From NCBI GenBank assembly GCA_012845835.1, contig JABAKD010000016.1, positions 7,461,919 to 7,525,918 on the forward strand: 64,000 bases of DNA, read 5' to 3'. A model generated the notes under the pieces. The model was given only the letters and a program-made list of their open reading frames with translations, had not been told where the DNA came from and ran no database searches. Positions 1-11,400 of this stretch are shown piece by piece (position 1 is the first letter of the stretch; every line of letters starts with the position of its first letter). This DNA is from Undaria pinnatifida (Eukaryota; Sar; Phaeophyceae; Laminariales; Alariaceae). A program made the position numbers and the translations under genes.

Positions 1-991
1 CCTTCTGTACAAGCCGTGGTTACATGTGTCTTCCTTCCCCCCCCCCCGGTACGCGCCTTCGTTTTTGTTGCGCATAGGGTTCAGCATTCCCACTTTCCAG
101 CCTTTTCCGTCCTATTGTATACCAACCGCAGCAATACACCGTTATTGATAGTACTTCACTGCTGTGCCTCATACCATATCTCACAGTGAACCAGCCGAGT
201 ACAAGCAACTCGTACCTGGTAGTATTCAACAACCTCAAAGCCCATCTTACTTCTGGCTTGTTCAGGGCCCGTAACGTAATGAGTAAAATGAGCGCGATCC
301 CTGCCTTTGAATCTTGAACAGAGTTCCCATTGGCTCTTTGATTCAGGCCCTAAACTCTTACGCTCTGCTGCTGTACACAGAGCTCATCTTCGAGAATAGA
401 TAACGTCGCAGCTACACTACTTGCGATGTACAAGTGCAAGGATCCCACACAAATCGACCAATGAAATGAGCACCGTGAGTGCTCCTACGAGCAAGTCGAA
501 GGGCCTCTGGCGATGCCCGTCAGCTAAGATCAAGCTGTTCCTGTGTACAGCAGTAGTGTACCAGGTAGCAAGGTATACTCGCACGAGTTCACCAGTGTGT
601 ACTACCGGTACGCGCATTCCAGGAACTTGGATATTCATTGCTAGTCATCAAAAGCAATAATACCACGTACTATGCGTATGTATGAAGACAGATCTATACT
701 CGCACGAAAACAAAACCCATCAGCACACTAGACACTGCAGACACGGAGCATACTTTTTGAGTCCTAGTGCTCGCGAGTTCTTACGCATGTACCTGGTGCA
801 GCAGTACCAGGTACCAGGTACGCAATTCCAGTACCAGCAGACTGCCGCACCGAACCGCAATCACCCCCTCTTACGCACACACCGCCCCCCCCTGTTTCCC
901 CCCAGCAGCAGAGCTAGCATACACAGCACGTAACACACATCACCCAGCACCCAGCACCCAGCGCACAGTAAACAACACAGCACAAAACTAG

Positions 992-1069
992 CACACAACA
1001 CAGCACACAACACAGCACACAACACAGCACACAACACAGCACACAACACAGCACACAACACAGCACACA
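992..1069. repeat. 12-bp minisatellite (CACAACACAGCA)n
   Basis: About six and a half contiguous copies of a 12-base unit, embedded in a longer stretch of degenerate CACAGCA repeats reaching from about 925 to 1420. The stretch is stop-poor on the minus strand, which creates a spurious long Cys/Leu/Val open frame. Confidence 0.9.
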
Positions 1070-1147
1070 CCGCACAGCCAGCACGCAGCGCCCAGCACCC
1101 AGCATGCACAGCACAGCACCGACTACTCCTGTACACAACAAAAGCAT

Positions 1148-1262
1148 AGCATCCTGGTATTCAAAAGCACAGCATCCTGGTATGCAAAAGCACAGCATCC
1201 TGGTATGCAAAAGCACAGCATCCTGGTATGCAAAAGCACAGCATCCTGGTATGCAAAAGCAC
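1148..1262. repeat. 23-bp tandem repeat, five copies
   Basis: Five nearly perfect copies of a 23-base unit beginning AGCATCCTGGTATGC. Only the first copy carries a T in place of the G of TATGC. A truncated sixth copy follows at 1263-1270. Confidence 0.9.
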
Positions 1263-1421
1263 AGCATCCGTATCATACGCAGAGCACAGAAAAACAGCAC
1301 ACATAACATACATCCCACAACAAACAGCACACCCCCACCAGCGCCCTTTCCCCCCAGTAGCACAGCACACAGCACACAGTACCACAGCACCACAGCACAC
1401 AACACACAACAACACCCTTGC

Positions 1422-1601
1422 CTGGCTTCGATCGGAGTCCCCGAATATGCACTCCTGACATCCTGCCGTAGTCTCGATGCCAATCAACGGCCTGACCCGC
1501 ACAGCAACCTTCACAGAAGTCACGGACCCAACGGTCGAAGTCAAAGCTTCGCAGGGAGGCGGGGCCGAGTCGGTAGGGTCCAAATCTTCGCAGCTAGCCA
1601 T
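1422..1601 (-). CDS. Kinesin motor protein, first coding exon (partial gene)
   Basis: Sixty codons read from an ATG at 1601. Residues 30-43 carry VKVAVRVRPLIGIE, the conserved first beta strand that opens kinesin motor domains. It is followed by a GCQECI segment that resembles the kinesin-4 (KIF4/KIF21) group. Kinesins are ATP-driven microtubule motors; the P-loop and switch motifs are not in the window and should lie further left. The likely exon end is CAG|GCAAGG at 1421, a GC-type donor in phase 0. A GT six bases further (AGG|GTGTTG) is a weaker alternative. The frame stays open upstream of the chosen ATG to 1727, so an earlier start is possible. The class is uncertain but membership of the kinesin family is well supported by the motif. 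Confidence 0.72.
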
Positions 1602-4600
1602 TGCCTCCTCGTCTGGTGGCCGGTAGCGCCCACCCGCACCGAGATGTAGTTGTAGTTGTCGCTGCGCAAGAGGAACCAAGCAGAATTTACAAACGGTTTT
1701 CGGGTTTTCAAGAAGAGATGGAGACATGCCGTGCGCGGGGTGTGGGGAGCACCTGTTCTCTCGTGGTTCTGTTTCCTTTGTTGTGCGTTTCGGATTTGGT
1801 TCAGCGTTGTCCCCGTGTCATTCGTCGTGCATCTGCTGTTGTTGGGGTATAATACCTCGGAAGAGGGCAGAGAAGGGAACACCACGAACCAGCCATGATA
1901 TAGCCAGAAGGGCGTACATTCTATTTTGCCCTTATTATGGCGAAGTCCTGTTTGCCCAAGGTCTCCATGGAGATAAGGTCGATTGAAACCGCCAACTGCT
2001 GCCTGCATCGATTCGTACCTGGTACCCTGTATGTAGTACACGCGAGTATGTAGACTATAGACGGGAAAAAAAAAATAACGGAAAATATGAAAATAAGAAT
2101 AAGATCCTCGACCAAACCCCAGCTTCGTGTCACATCATAGTTACTTGCCGGCCTGCCAGTGGATGAAACTGAACGAGCGCGAAGTCACTCGACGGCAATC
2201 CATTATCAGCTGAAAAAAAAGGGGAACGCGTGTGTGTGCACAATAATCCTACGTGTACAAAGAATAACAAAATAGCAGGACCCCTCCCATTTAGTGAAAC
2301 GACTCACCAACATGGATATACTAATACATACAAGAGTACCAACAACGCAGCTTGCAAAGATGATATCGACCCTAAATTCGTCGAACTCATAGCTAGCTGA
2401 CGTCGTTAGAATAATTTGATTTCGGACAAAAACCTTAACCTTTCGAGTATAACAACAATGGAGTTTAGATGCGGCGGGTGCGTGCCCCCCGCAGAATTAT
2501 CGACCTGAAAAAAGGGAGAATGTTGTTGTGGTATTGGGGCAATATGGACCTAGGGACCGACTATACTGCTGCTGCTATGGAGAGAGACCTCTGGCTCTGT
2601 GTTGGTCACTCGCACGAGGGTTGCTATGGTGTTATTTCTGGTATAATTACTTCGAAGTATTATTAGTTACTTGCTGTCGGCCGGATACCTTCTGACAGAG
2701 GGAGGGCGTATAGTCGTTCGTTCAGGCCGGCTGTAACACCTGCCAGCTACAGTATTATAAATGGGACGACTAAAATAAATCGTAACACCCCGACGGGATA
2801 AATGGGATACCGTAACATTGGCCCACTCTGAAGAGCCGGATAATATATATATATGCAGATTCGTTCATAGAAAGATCAGGTGGAACTAAATAAATCCATC
2901 CCGATATTCGGAAAATGGATCGAAGATGCGGCGCTTCACAACCCACACTCCCACACACACCTCAAACTTACAAGGCAGAAGCCAATTGGACGGGTGTGAA
3001 GCAAAGCAGGCACCTAACGTCCTACATACCAGTAGTAGAACGCATAAAATTGGAAGTCAGACATCAAAACACCGGCTACCTCGGTACATAAAAATCACTG
3101 AAAACACGCGTAAAATGCTGACGTCAAAAGTAATGGTCGCCCACAGGAGGGTTGCTTGGATGTCTCTGGCATTTGTTGCGTGCTCTCCGCCGGGTACCTT
3201 CTGACAGACGAGGGGACGGAGCCGTTCGTTCAGGCAGGCGATAATATCTGCCAGCTATAAAGGGGACAACTACTATAAGCCATAACGCCCCAACGGGGTA
3301 GAGGGGATGCAATACCACGGAGCTGCACCCACCCACGTTTCGGGAACAAAGTACTCGGAATTAAATATGAAGTTACTTGGAGAGGGTGTATCGCATGGCC
3401 ACAGTGTTCCTCTTTTCAGCTATTAATACCAGGAATGGTAAAGTTATGGGAGCTGTATCCCCCCCCACCCCCGCCCTCTCCCTCCAACCTTTCGGGCCCC
3501 TGGCTCTCATACTTGCCGGTTTTTCTTCCTACCTCGGATTTTGGGGTTATAAGAAGCAGCTCTGCCTTCCGCCTCCCGACTGCGGGTGGTGCCCAAATAT
3601 GTCAAGAGACGATCAGTCAACGGAAAACGTCCAACGGTCAAGGGTGTCAAACCGAGCCTTACAGACTAAAACCTAGTAGTTTGGTGTCAGTCAAGGTAAA
3701 TTAATGGAAAATTGCCATCGGTCAAGGGGTCAAAGTGCCGTCTCCTGGCATATTTAACCGTACCCAAGCCGTGGTTTTTATCGACCGTTGGGATTCCTAT
3801 GAAAAACACACTAGCCGTCGACGCATATCAACCAACCGAGGGTTTATTTTCGGGTCGCCCGCAGTACAGGAAGTAGACAAAGTGGGGCAACACCGCCATA
3901 GGTTTTGCTTGAAACCCCAGTGTATGAAAGAAACGCAATGAGCACCCAAATGTTGGGGATGTCTCCAATATTAGTGGGAACGGTGCTCCGTCTTGAAAGG
4001 GATGCGTCGTTAATGGCAAAATGTCGAAGGCAAGCAACGAATGAGTACCCCCCTCCCCCCTTAGCCCCAATCTCCCTTTGGACCCCGGGTCTATTCCTTG
4101 TAGTTCTTCCATCGTACCCCAGACCTGGGGTCTCGTTTGGCATAGATGTCTTACGCCTCCCCGCTACTGTACCCGCAGCGGCTTTTAGTGCCCATTGGGA
4201 ACAGCACAACAATGTCAGCGAACTGGGAAATATGATTAATCTGTCCAGTGATATCTGCATTTATTTGTCTGCGTTGCAAACAAAGTGGTGTCGGAGCAGA
4301 GATGACTGGGTGTGGAGTGAAAGCTAACGATACAACTGCCGGACGAATTAGTTATCGTCGTGTTCCTGTTTACAGTGGATGTTACACTTATGTTCCATCA
4401 AATCGCCGTGCGTCCTACTCCGCATCTACATGCCAGCCCCACGACAGGGCAGTAACTCAACTCGTCTGCTCTTGTTCCCCCCCACCCCTCCCACATCATG
4501 CTACCGCCGCCACGAATCGCTCGCCTGACTTTAGCCGGCAAGTCGACTGTCTTCGCCAGCACGACTAATGTCAGCTAGTGGGTGATGTTAATTGTGAAGT

Positions 4601-5400
4601 GCTGCCGACTCACCGCCCTAGCGATCGTTTTATCTCACAGTTTATAAATACCATGGTATGTGTTGCGACGAAGCCTTCGCTTCTCACAGCTGTAGTGCAT
4701 TCATCTGTTTTGAACTAAAAAAACGCACACACATCGACGATATGCGGTAGTTCCTCAATTCATGTTCATTTGAAGAGCAAACGCACCCAGAAAAGCCTCG
4801 GCCAAAAATTGCTATCCCTCTCGTTTGGCACGCGTCACGTATACGGCGGCCGCAATGCCGGAAGGCAGAAATATCGCCTGTGGCCCATTTTCCCCACTAA
4901 TACTATCAATATTAACCCGTCATACACATGTCATCCTACTACTGAAACCCTGGGCTGTTCCCTGCAAAATTAGCCACGCCTTCGCACCTTTTGAAGCTAC
5001 TGCTTATTTTACAGCGTTACGGTGGGTTTGACACATCAAAAATCGACCCCTTCACTCCAACTGGTAACATTTTTTTCAGATAATTTCGAGATGTCACACG
5101 AACGTACCAGGTAAAGTGTAATTACATTGGGAGGGGGAAACACATGCGCGACCGACCTATAACGAAGGTTGCTTTTAATACGCACCTGGTATATAATCTC
5201 GGTCGATATAAATTTGGTAGAACTTACAGCTAGCTGGAGAAATTTTTAATCATTCTAGTTTTTAAAAAATGACCAAAACATTTTGGCGGAACTCTGTGTG
5301 GCATATGGTACCCGCTATTGTACCCATGGAGAATAGTTCTCCTAAATCCCTGAAAGCTTGAGAAAAGGAGAATCCTCCTCCTAAATTTCTCATACTGGGA
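1602..5400. other. Intergenic region without a recognised gene
   Basis: I see no supported coding exon. A block of about 150 bases is present twice (about 2,610-2,820 and 3,140-3,310; shared CCTTCTGACAGA, CGTTCGTTCAGGC and CAGCTAT segments). A copy fragment of the TTGCAAAG dispersed repeat lies at about 2,345-2,410. A copy of the GAGCACC/C-tract repeat lies at about 3,938-4,055. Confidence 0.5.
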
Positions 5401-5412
5401 GAAAAATGCTAT

Positions 5413-6030
5413 TTACCAGAACCCGCAGATTCTATCTGAGAACCGCAATCCGATGCTATCGACGACATACGACGCATTTTGCACGCGACGCGGACACTCT
5501 CTCAACCAGTGCTGTGAGTTGACATGAATATACATCAAACGCCGTACGAGCACGAGTACCAAGATATGTTTCACGACATGGAGCACAGCTAATGTGCCGG
5601 TACTCGAATATACACGACAAAACCACGACGCCATTTGTAACGCTACCCGTACCATATTTATGCCTGAAACCAACCATGCATCATCTAAAGCTAGCTGTAC
5701 ATGTTTGTGCCAAACGCACCCTATTTCCAACCACAAGTCAAGACCACAGGTTCCAACAGCTACGTGAACGATTTGGCGGCGTTGTCCACACCAATGCGGG
5801 ACCACAAAAAAACGCCTCCATAAAGCGGAAACCAGAAACACGGGATACGACAAAAGAACGCTTCGAAAAAGCCTCCTAATTTTTGGAAACCCCCAATGGA
5901 AAAAACAAGGTGTTTTGAAAGGGCAGGGGAAACACGCCTCCGTTTTGCACAACAAAATCGGTTCCGATCGTGAAGCACACGTGAACCTACAACGAACACT
6001 TTTTGCCGGGAGAAAATGCAAAAACGACAC
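5413..6030 (-). CDS. Unclassified 205-codon open frame
   Basis: A single uninterrupted minus-strand frame of 205 codons, longer than its non-repetitive surroundings would suggest. The product is rich in Arg, Cys, Phe, Val and Trp. I recognise no domain, signal or family in it. The opposite strand is also fairly open (5,592-5,879 and 5,915-6,157), so either strand or neither may be coding. It could be a decayed mobile-element ORF or chance. Low confidence as a gene. Confidence 0.15.
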   Translation of the reverse strand: MSFLHFLPAKSVRCRFTCASRSEPILLCKTEACFPCPFKTPCFFHWGFPKIRRLFRSVLLSYPVFLVSALWRRFFVVPHWCGQRRQIVHVAVGTCGLDLWLEIGCVWHKHVQLALDDAWLVSGINMVRVALQMASWFCRVYSSTGTLAVLHVVKHILVLVLVRRLMYIHVNSQHWLRECPRRVQNASYVVDSIGLRFSDRICGFW

Positions 6031-6189
6031 TCATGCACGTTGCCAAAAGCCACACAATGTAGAGAACCCAGCCGCTTGTATGCCCCCGCAGCTTGCGACA
6101 AAAATGACACAGCTGCAATCATGGTGCCGAGAACTTGAAAGTTGTTCGTTGCAATGATCCCTCATCCTTCATTTATGAACAGCAGGATT

Positions 6190-6390
6190 CTTCGCGGGTC
6201 GGGTCACTTCTCTCGCGGGTCGGGTCGGGTCAGGGGGACCCAACTCGACCCGTGAGACTTGGGAAAACTACTGACCCGACCCGACCCGACCCAACCCGTG
6301 AGATTTCGTACCCCTCTTCTTGATCTGACCAGCGAGATTGTGAAAACGTCCCGACCCGATTCGTAGGTCGGGTCATGCCTCGTGACAATA
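6190..6390. repeat. GGGTC/GACCC dispersed element, copy 1
   Basis: Short runs of GGGTC are followed by runs of GACCC separated by a GTGAGATTTCG-like spacer and a second ACCAGCGAGATTGTGAAAAC-like spacer. The same arrangement recurs at 14,735-14,910, 24,240-24,440 and 59,855-59,985, and is expanded at 56,190-56,610. Confidence 0.75.
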
Positions 6391-8145
6391 GCGTCCAGTG
6401 TCTAAAACCATGCGCTGGGCAGGCCTGACAGCAACCCTTCAAAATGCCTCCCAAGTAGTCTACCCCGGGCGCCGGGAAAAACATCTAAAAAAAACATCCC
6501 CTGCTGCCGATACGACAAGCGCCACGCTTTCGTAACTTACATTCCTACTACACTAGTGGTCGCCTTATGGTGCCGTTACGTGACAACCAACAATGCCCGC
6601 CTTATACTGGATATCGGCACTATCGGGGACAGGCACTGGTATAGGGGGTTCCAGCCGTGCCAAGCTATTCCATCTGCACTATATCAGCAATACCTGGTAC
6701 CTGGTAGGTACTGTTCAAGCTGCACTAAAGAGAGACCCCCACAGTGTTAATACTGCACAGCAACAATCCATTTGTACACCAGCCACCAAGCGCTAAAACC
6801 GAAACGCTAAAGAACATCGCAGCGGCAGCCACCACGTTCTGCAAAAACGCCTCGTCTCATTGACCCTCCCCCAACCCCCCCTCTATGGTCTCACGACTAC
6901 GGGCCATGCACAAAATTAGTACAAACACCCCCCACGGAGGGGGCAAGCAGCTTCTGCCTAGTCAGCAAGTGAAAGCTCGCTACAACACGATAAACATTCT
7001 TATCATACCAGATCATGGAAAAACAACCAAGACTTTTTCGTCCCTATCATCAACGGATTGCGCCGCTGCCGTTCCCCTACACGCGGTGAAATCTTCTCTT
7101 GCCACGGTTGTCCCTTCTCCCTGCCATCGTTCGCTGACGGACGACGGTTGTCGCGAATTTGCTTCTGAAGCGTGACGAGACACCCTCTCGATCGTCTGAG
7201 CGAATGATGGCGTTTGAGCCACCGCTCGCCGTTCCACCTGAGAAAGACGCACGCCGAAAAAAAAACATATTTTTTCGTTCATGTCAGCGTTTTTCAATGT
7301 TGTGTTCTGTTCTTAGCCCCTTTAGAACCCTAAGATCCTTCCCTATACTAATTCCAAGTAATTTTGTTCCCAAAACGGGTTTCCAGCTGTAAAGGCGTTA
7401 ACCCGTTTGGGACCTTCGGGAGAAAAAAACTAGACATAAAATTGACGACTACAGGGTCCGCATAAACACTCACATTACCGTTGCACTGGATTCCGAATAC
7501 AACGGCTAGTTTAGGCTAGGGGATGGTACCTTTAACATACGGACTCTGTTGGGTATATAGCACTACGCACTAGACCACTCAAGTCACTGCTGTGACGAAG
7601 TCGTAATCAACAACCTCCAATGAAGGGAGTCACAGGACACGCGCGAAAACATGCCCTACCGGATGCTGCACGCCCACTCTTATGATAATTCCGCGCTTTT
7701 CATTTGTTAAATCTCTAGACACGGGTCCCAAAAGAGCTAAGACCGGCTTCGGGAATTTCCAGAAACGTTTTGTTCCCAGAGACCGTTGGAATAAATACAG
7801 TAGCAGCGATACTGCCTATTAATACCTTGTATTATCCTACCCCTGGCACGACGCAGTTCTGATCGTACATAAAATCAAGTCAAGATTTGGAAACGGCGGC
7901 CATCGTAAACTCACGGCAAGAAGGAGGCTGGTGAGAGGGGGGAAGGTGGTCACGGAACGCAAAAAACATCAAGGAACGAAACAAAGGTCGAAGGTATCCG
8001 CTCTTGAGCGTTCGCGCACACTTGTGGCGGCAACCTCAATATTGCAAAATGGATTCCCTATGATACCTACACGTATCTCGTCTCTAGGATAGTGATGCTA
8101 CATTATCGTTTGCCGAGTCACCATTTTCCTAATGCCCTAGTAATA
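6391..8145. other. Intergenic region upstream of the CDPK 3' end
   Basis: No exon recognised. It contains overlapping TACCTGGTA motifs at 6,691-6,706, a fragment of the CTACGG-CCATGC repeat with a C-tract at about 6,885-6,945, and one copy of the ~80-bp TTCCAAGTAATTT repeat at 7,318-7,400. Confidence 0.4.
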
Positions 8146-8146
8146 T

Positions 8147-8152
8147 TTTATT
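8147..8152 (-). promoter_or_regulatory. Possible polyadenylation signal AATAAA of the CDPK gene
   Basis: AATAAA on the minus strand about 95 bases after the CDPK stop codon. Its position fits a polyadenylation signal. Many protists do not rely on this hexamer, so this is only a candidate. Confidence 0.25.
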
Positions 8153-8245
8153 TTTGTCCTTGTTTCGCCCAACGTTGTTGCGTTTCGATCAGTCTACGAT
8201 GACCCAATATGACACACCGTGTACATATCATAGCTCTTTCTGTCT

Positions 8246-8467
8246 TTATCGTCTGCTTCGACTGTGAAAATTATCTCGAATTAGTACGAATCGATTTAAA
8301 TTCGGGACATTGCAATATAGTTTCACCTCGGTCGCTTCCCGGAGGGCGGCCGGCGTGTCCGCCAGCATGGCCTCCGCCTCCTTGCGGTATTCCTGCGCCA
8401 CGACGGGCCTCATCATCACCAGGAAGTCTTCCCACTCGATCGACCCCGACAGAGATGAGTCGCCCTC
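8246..8467 (-). CDS. CDPK: CDPK exon 15: EF-hand 4 and C-terminus
   Basis: Seventy-three codons and a TAA. It starts EGDSSLSGSIEWEDFLVMM, the fourth EF-hand, with loop DSSLSGSIEWED ending in Asp. A charged helix and a basic tail (residues about 545-584) without known motif follow. Acceptor GACTGCAG|GAG. Confidence 0.9.
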   Translation of the reverse strand, partial: EGDSSLSGSIEWEDFLVMMRPVVAQEYRKEAEAMLADTPAALREATEVKLYCNVPNLNRFVLIRDNFHSRSRR

Positions 8468-11400
8468 CTGCAGTCAAAGACATACACATCAGACAGATCA
8501 AGATCCCTAGTTCATCTAGATCTTTCGGACAGATACATCCCTGGTATGCATGATTTGTGTGATAAGTACGATCTAGATGTTGCGGGGCAAAGAGATCCCT
8601 GGTTTATACGATCTGGGTCTGTTGGCATAGTCAGATCCCCATTTCATTATTTAGATTTGTATCGGATGTATCATATCCGCATTGCAATATCTAGATCTGT
8701 CTGAGACATCAGACCCCCGGTTCATGAGCTAGATCTGTAGGGGCAGGTATAGGTGCTACATATCCCTCCACAGCACGCGTCGTTCACCTCGAGCATCTTG
8801 TCGATGAGGGCGTTGTCGTACGTCTTCCCCAGCACCGCCCTGAGGTTGTCGCGGGATATAAAGCCGGTGCTATCCACGTCCAGCCGCTCGAAAGCTTCCT
8901 TCAAAATATCCTCCTGATAAATCAACACAGCGGCAACCACGAAGGGACCACGGGGCTAATGAAGCCTGCGCGAGACTTAACTATCTCTAAAACGTAGTGC
9001 TTGTTGGTTATATAGCACTATGAAAATATAATTTTTTGCCAACGACGCCTACGAGATTCAACGACCTCAAGCGTGTAGCTTGTTGGATATACCATGCACG
9101 AAGTAGGTCAGTGTGTAGTGCTATATAATCTATATGATGAACAAAACAGTACAGTTGTCGCTAGGAGCTCGCGCAGCAGCATACCTGAAACTGTCATTTT
9201 TTTTGTGCTTGGATGTGAATAACAACAACGATGGTTGCTTATCGTAGGGAGTTACAATAGTAGCTTGGCATTGTAGTGGGTGATTCATTGCAGAAGATAA
9301 CCGGTTGGGCGGTTTTTCTATTCTGCTGGTGTACCTGCACTTGACTACTTTACTTCTCTACTTGCTTGATGTCTACATGGATGCCCGTAATATACACACC
9401 ATGCATTAACCCATCTGCTGGTAACCCCGCCACCTCTGCTGTCCGCGCAACGGGTAAGCCCGCCACACTTCAAGGATTCAACAGCCAACGTGTGTACGCT
9501 AGTTGATAATCTGCAGAGTCGTAGTTGTACCGTGTAGACGAATCTCGGCCGATGGGAAAGAAAAAACAAGCCATCGTCCACCTCGGAAGGAGTCCTTATT
9601 TTCTAGCGCGGTACAAAAAGAAATTGTGTTAATATAAATTAACGCCAACAGGAAGAAACCCACAGCCACACCACAGTGGCGTTTACCGTAAAGACCACCA
9701 ACCATGGTAGTCCCGTCAGTGAGTTTTTTTAGCTCAAGAGCGCAATCCTTACCGCAGCATGACTCAATTATCCAATCCTGCACGATCGCGAAACGCTCAC
9801 CTCGATGTAGCCCCTGGCATCTACGGTTGGGGCTTGCATGTGAATATTCAAACGGCCCCTTGCATTTCCGCCCAGAGTGGTATCAAATATCTAAATCCTG
9901 CACGAACGCGGAAAACCCACTACGATTTAGCCTCTGGCATCTACGGTGGCTCGGTATACCCTCAACGGTCCTTTGCGTTCAGAGTTGTATCAAGTATTAA
10001 CAATTTAATCCAGCACAAACGCGGAACGCTCACCTCGATGTAGTGAAGACGGCCGCTTCTATCTATATCAACGGCGACGAACTCCCTATGTACCTCGGCC
10101 GCGGAATCGTTGGGACACACATATCAAGACCCACAGGGTCCTTGCATTTCCGGCCACAGTGATCTCTATCAAGATACTGCTCTGGCCGGATATGGAAGGA
10201 CCATTTGGTATTCATACCAGGTATTAGATACTACTCTGACCCGAACGGTAAGGACCGTTGAGGTATTAATACGAAAATCCAAACTTATCCCCCATTTCCG
10301 TCCCGAGTGTTCCTCCGGCGGATGGGGAAAAATAAAGCTTTAGCTCACCACACTTCCGCGTATTTTCATACGCGTCGTGTGTCGATTTAACTCAGTTGCT
10401 TTCGCAGCCCAACGCTAGCTGGCGCACCTTTCGAGTCCCATTGTAGGTATAGCGTAAGCTGTCCCTATCATTGGTCCTCGTTACAACCCCGGCAGCGCAA
10501 GCTGTACAACCCCGGCAGCGCAAGCTGTATCAAATATCCAACACTTGTACGAACGTGAAACGCTCACCTCGATATACCCCCTGGCTTCTATGGTGGCCGC
10601 CAGAAACTCCATGTAGTGGAGGCGCCCGCTTCTGTCCATGTCCACGGCGCCGAATACCCTATCTACCTCGGCCCGGTCCACGTTGTGCTCACGGAGAACC
10701 TGACCAGTGCAGACCAACACGAGGTCGCAACGAGGGTACCTTATCACATATTCGGTTATAAAAAAAACAATGTCAGGAGACGGCTATAACGGCCCGGCAC
10801 AGACGGCAGTCTAGGCTTACTATACGAAAGGTGTGACTGACGCAGCCAAAAACTGCCGTCCTCCAGCAAAACATATGGTGATCAAGGGGTCAACGTGTTC
10901 ACAACTGGAAACCTGTTTTTGGCGACAAATCACTTGGAACTAGTATGCGCAGGGGTTTTGGGGCCCTAAAGGGGTTAAATCAAACGGTTAACACAACAAC
11001 TATTAACAGCTCACCGTTCGCAGCTCTTCCAAGCTGATAGCGCCATTTCCTTTCTTGTCCACCTCCAAAAACGCGTCCTGTTATAACACATGGGGGAGAG
11101 ACGTGCACGAACGCGGGAGGAGGGGATAAGCGAAAACATAAGTTCGGCGCTCTATAAAGGCTGAGCGCGGCACACGCATATCTCCGTCTTGAAACAAGAA
11201 ACAGATGCCACAACGGCAAAAATAAATGATTCTAATGCACGTTTTCAGCAGCGCGACGAGTGAAGCGCGACGGCCGACTCCTTCGCCTAACCACACCAAG
11301 TGCTGGCTACGCTACAGCAGTGGTAGTCGAGAAAGCCTTCCATCCGGAAGAAAAACGTCTTCTGTACCGTGCCACACTTCGACTGCACGGACTTTTTATG

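Larger units (their letters stand above)
1..1421. repeat. Repeat-rich kinesin intron 1 (left edge) with minisatellites
   Basis: No exon recognised. The first ~110 bases (rich in C, then an AGGGTTCAGCA-type stretch) recur at about 50,890-51,000 and partly at 39,810-39,900. TACCWGGTA palindromes occur at 213, 559, 805 and 812. If the kinesin exon at 1422-1601 is correct, this stretch is its first intron on the minus strand, and the motor domain continues left of the window. Confidence 0.5.

Noticed and set aside
914-1727. Minus-strand frames of about 188-189 codons
   Set aside because: One is the CACAACACAGCA and 23-bp minisatellite read as Cys/Leu/Val repeats. In the other only the 1422-1601 part, with the kinesin motif, is kept as an exon.
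10040-10105. A fifth functional EF-hand exon of the CDPK
   Set aside because: It keeps a Ca2+ loop and a donor, but I see no matching acceptor in phase and it lacks the second half of the hand. Treated as a fossil copy.
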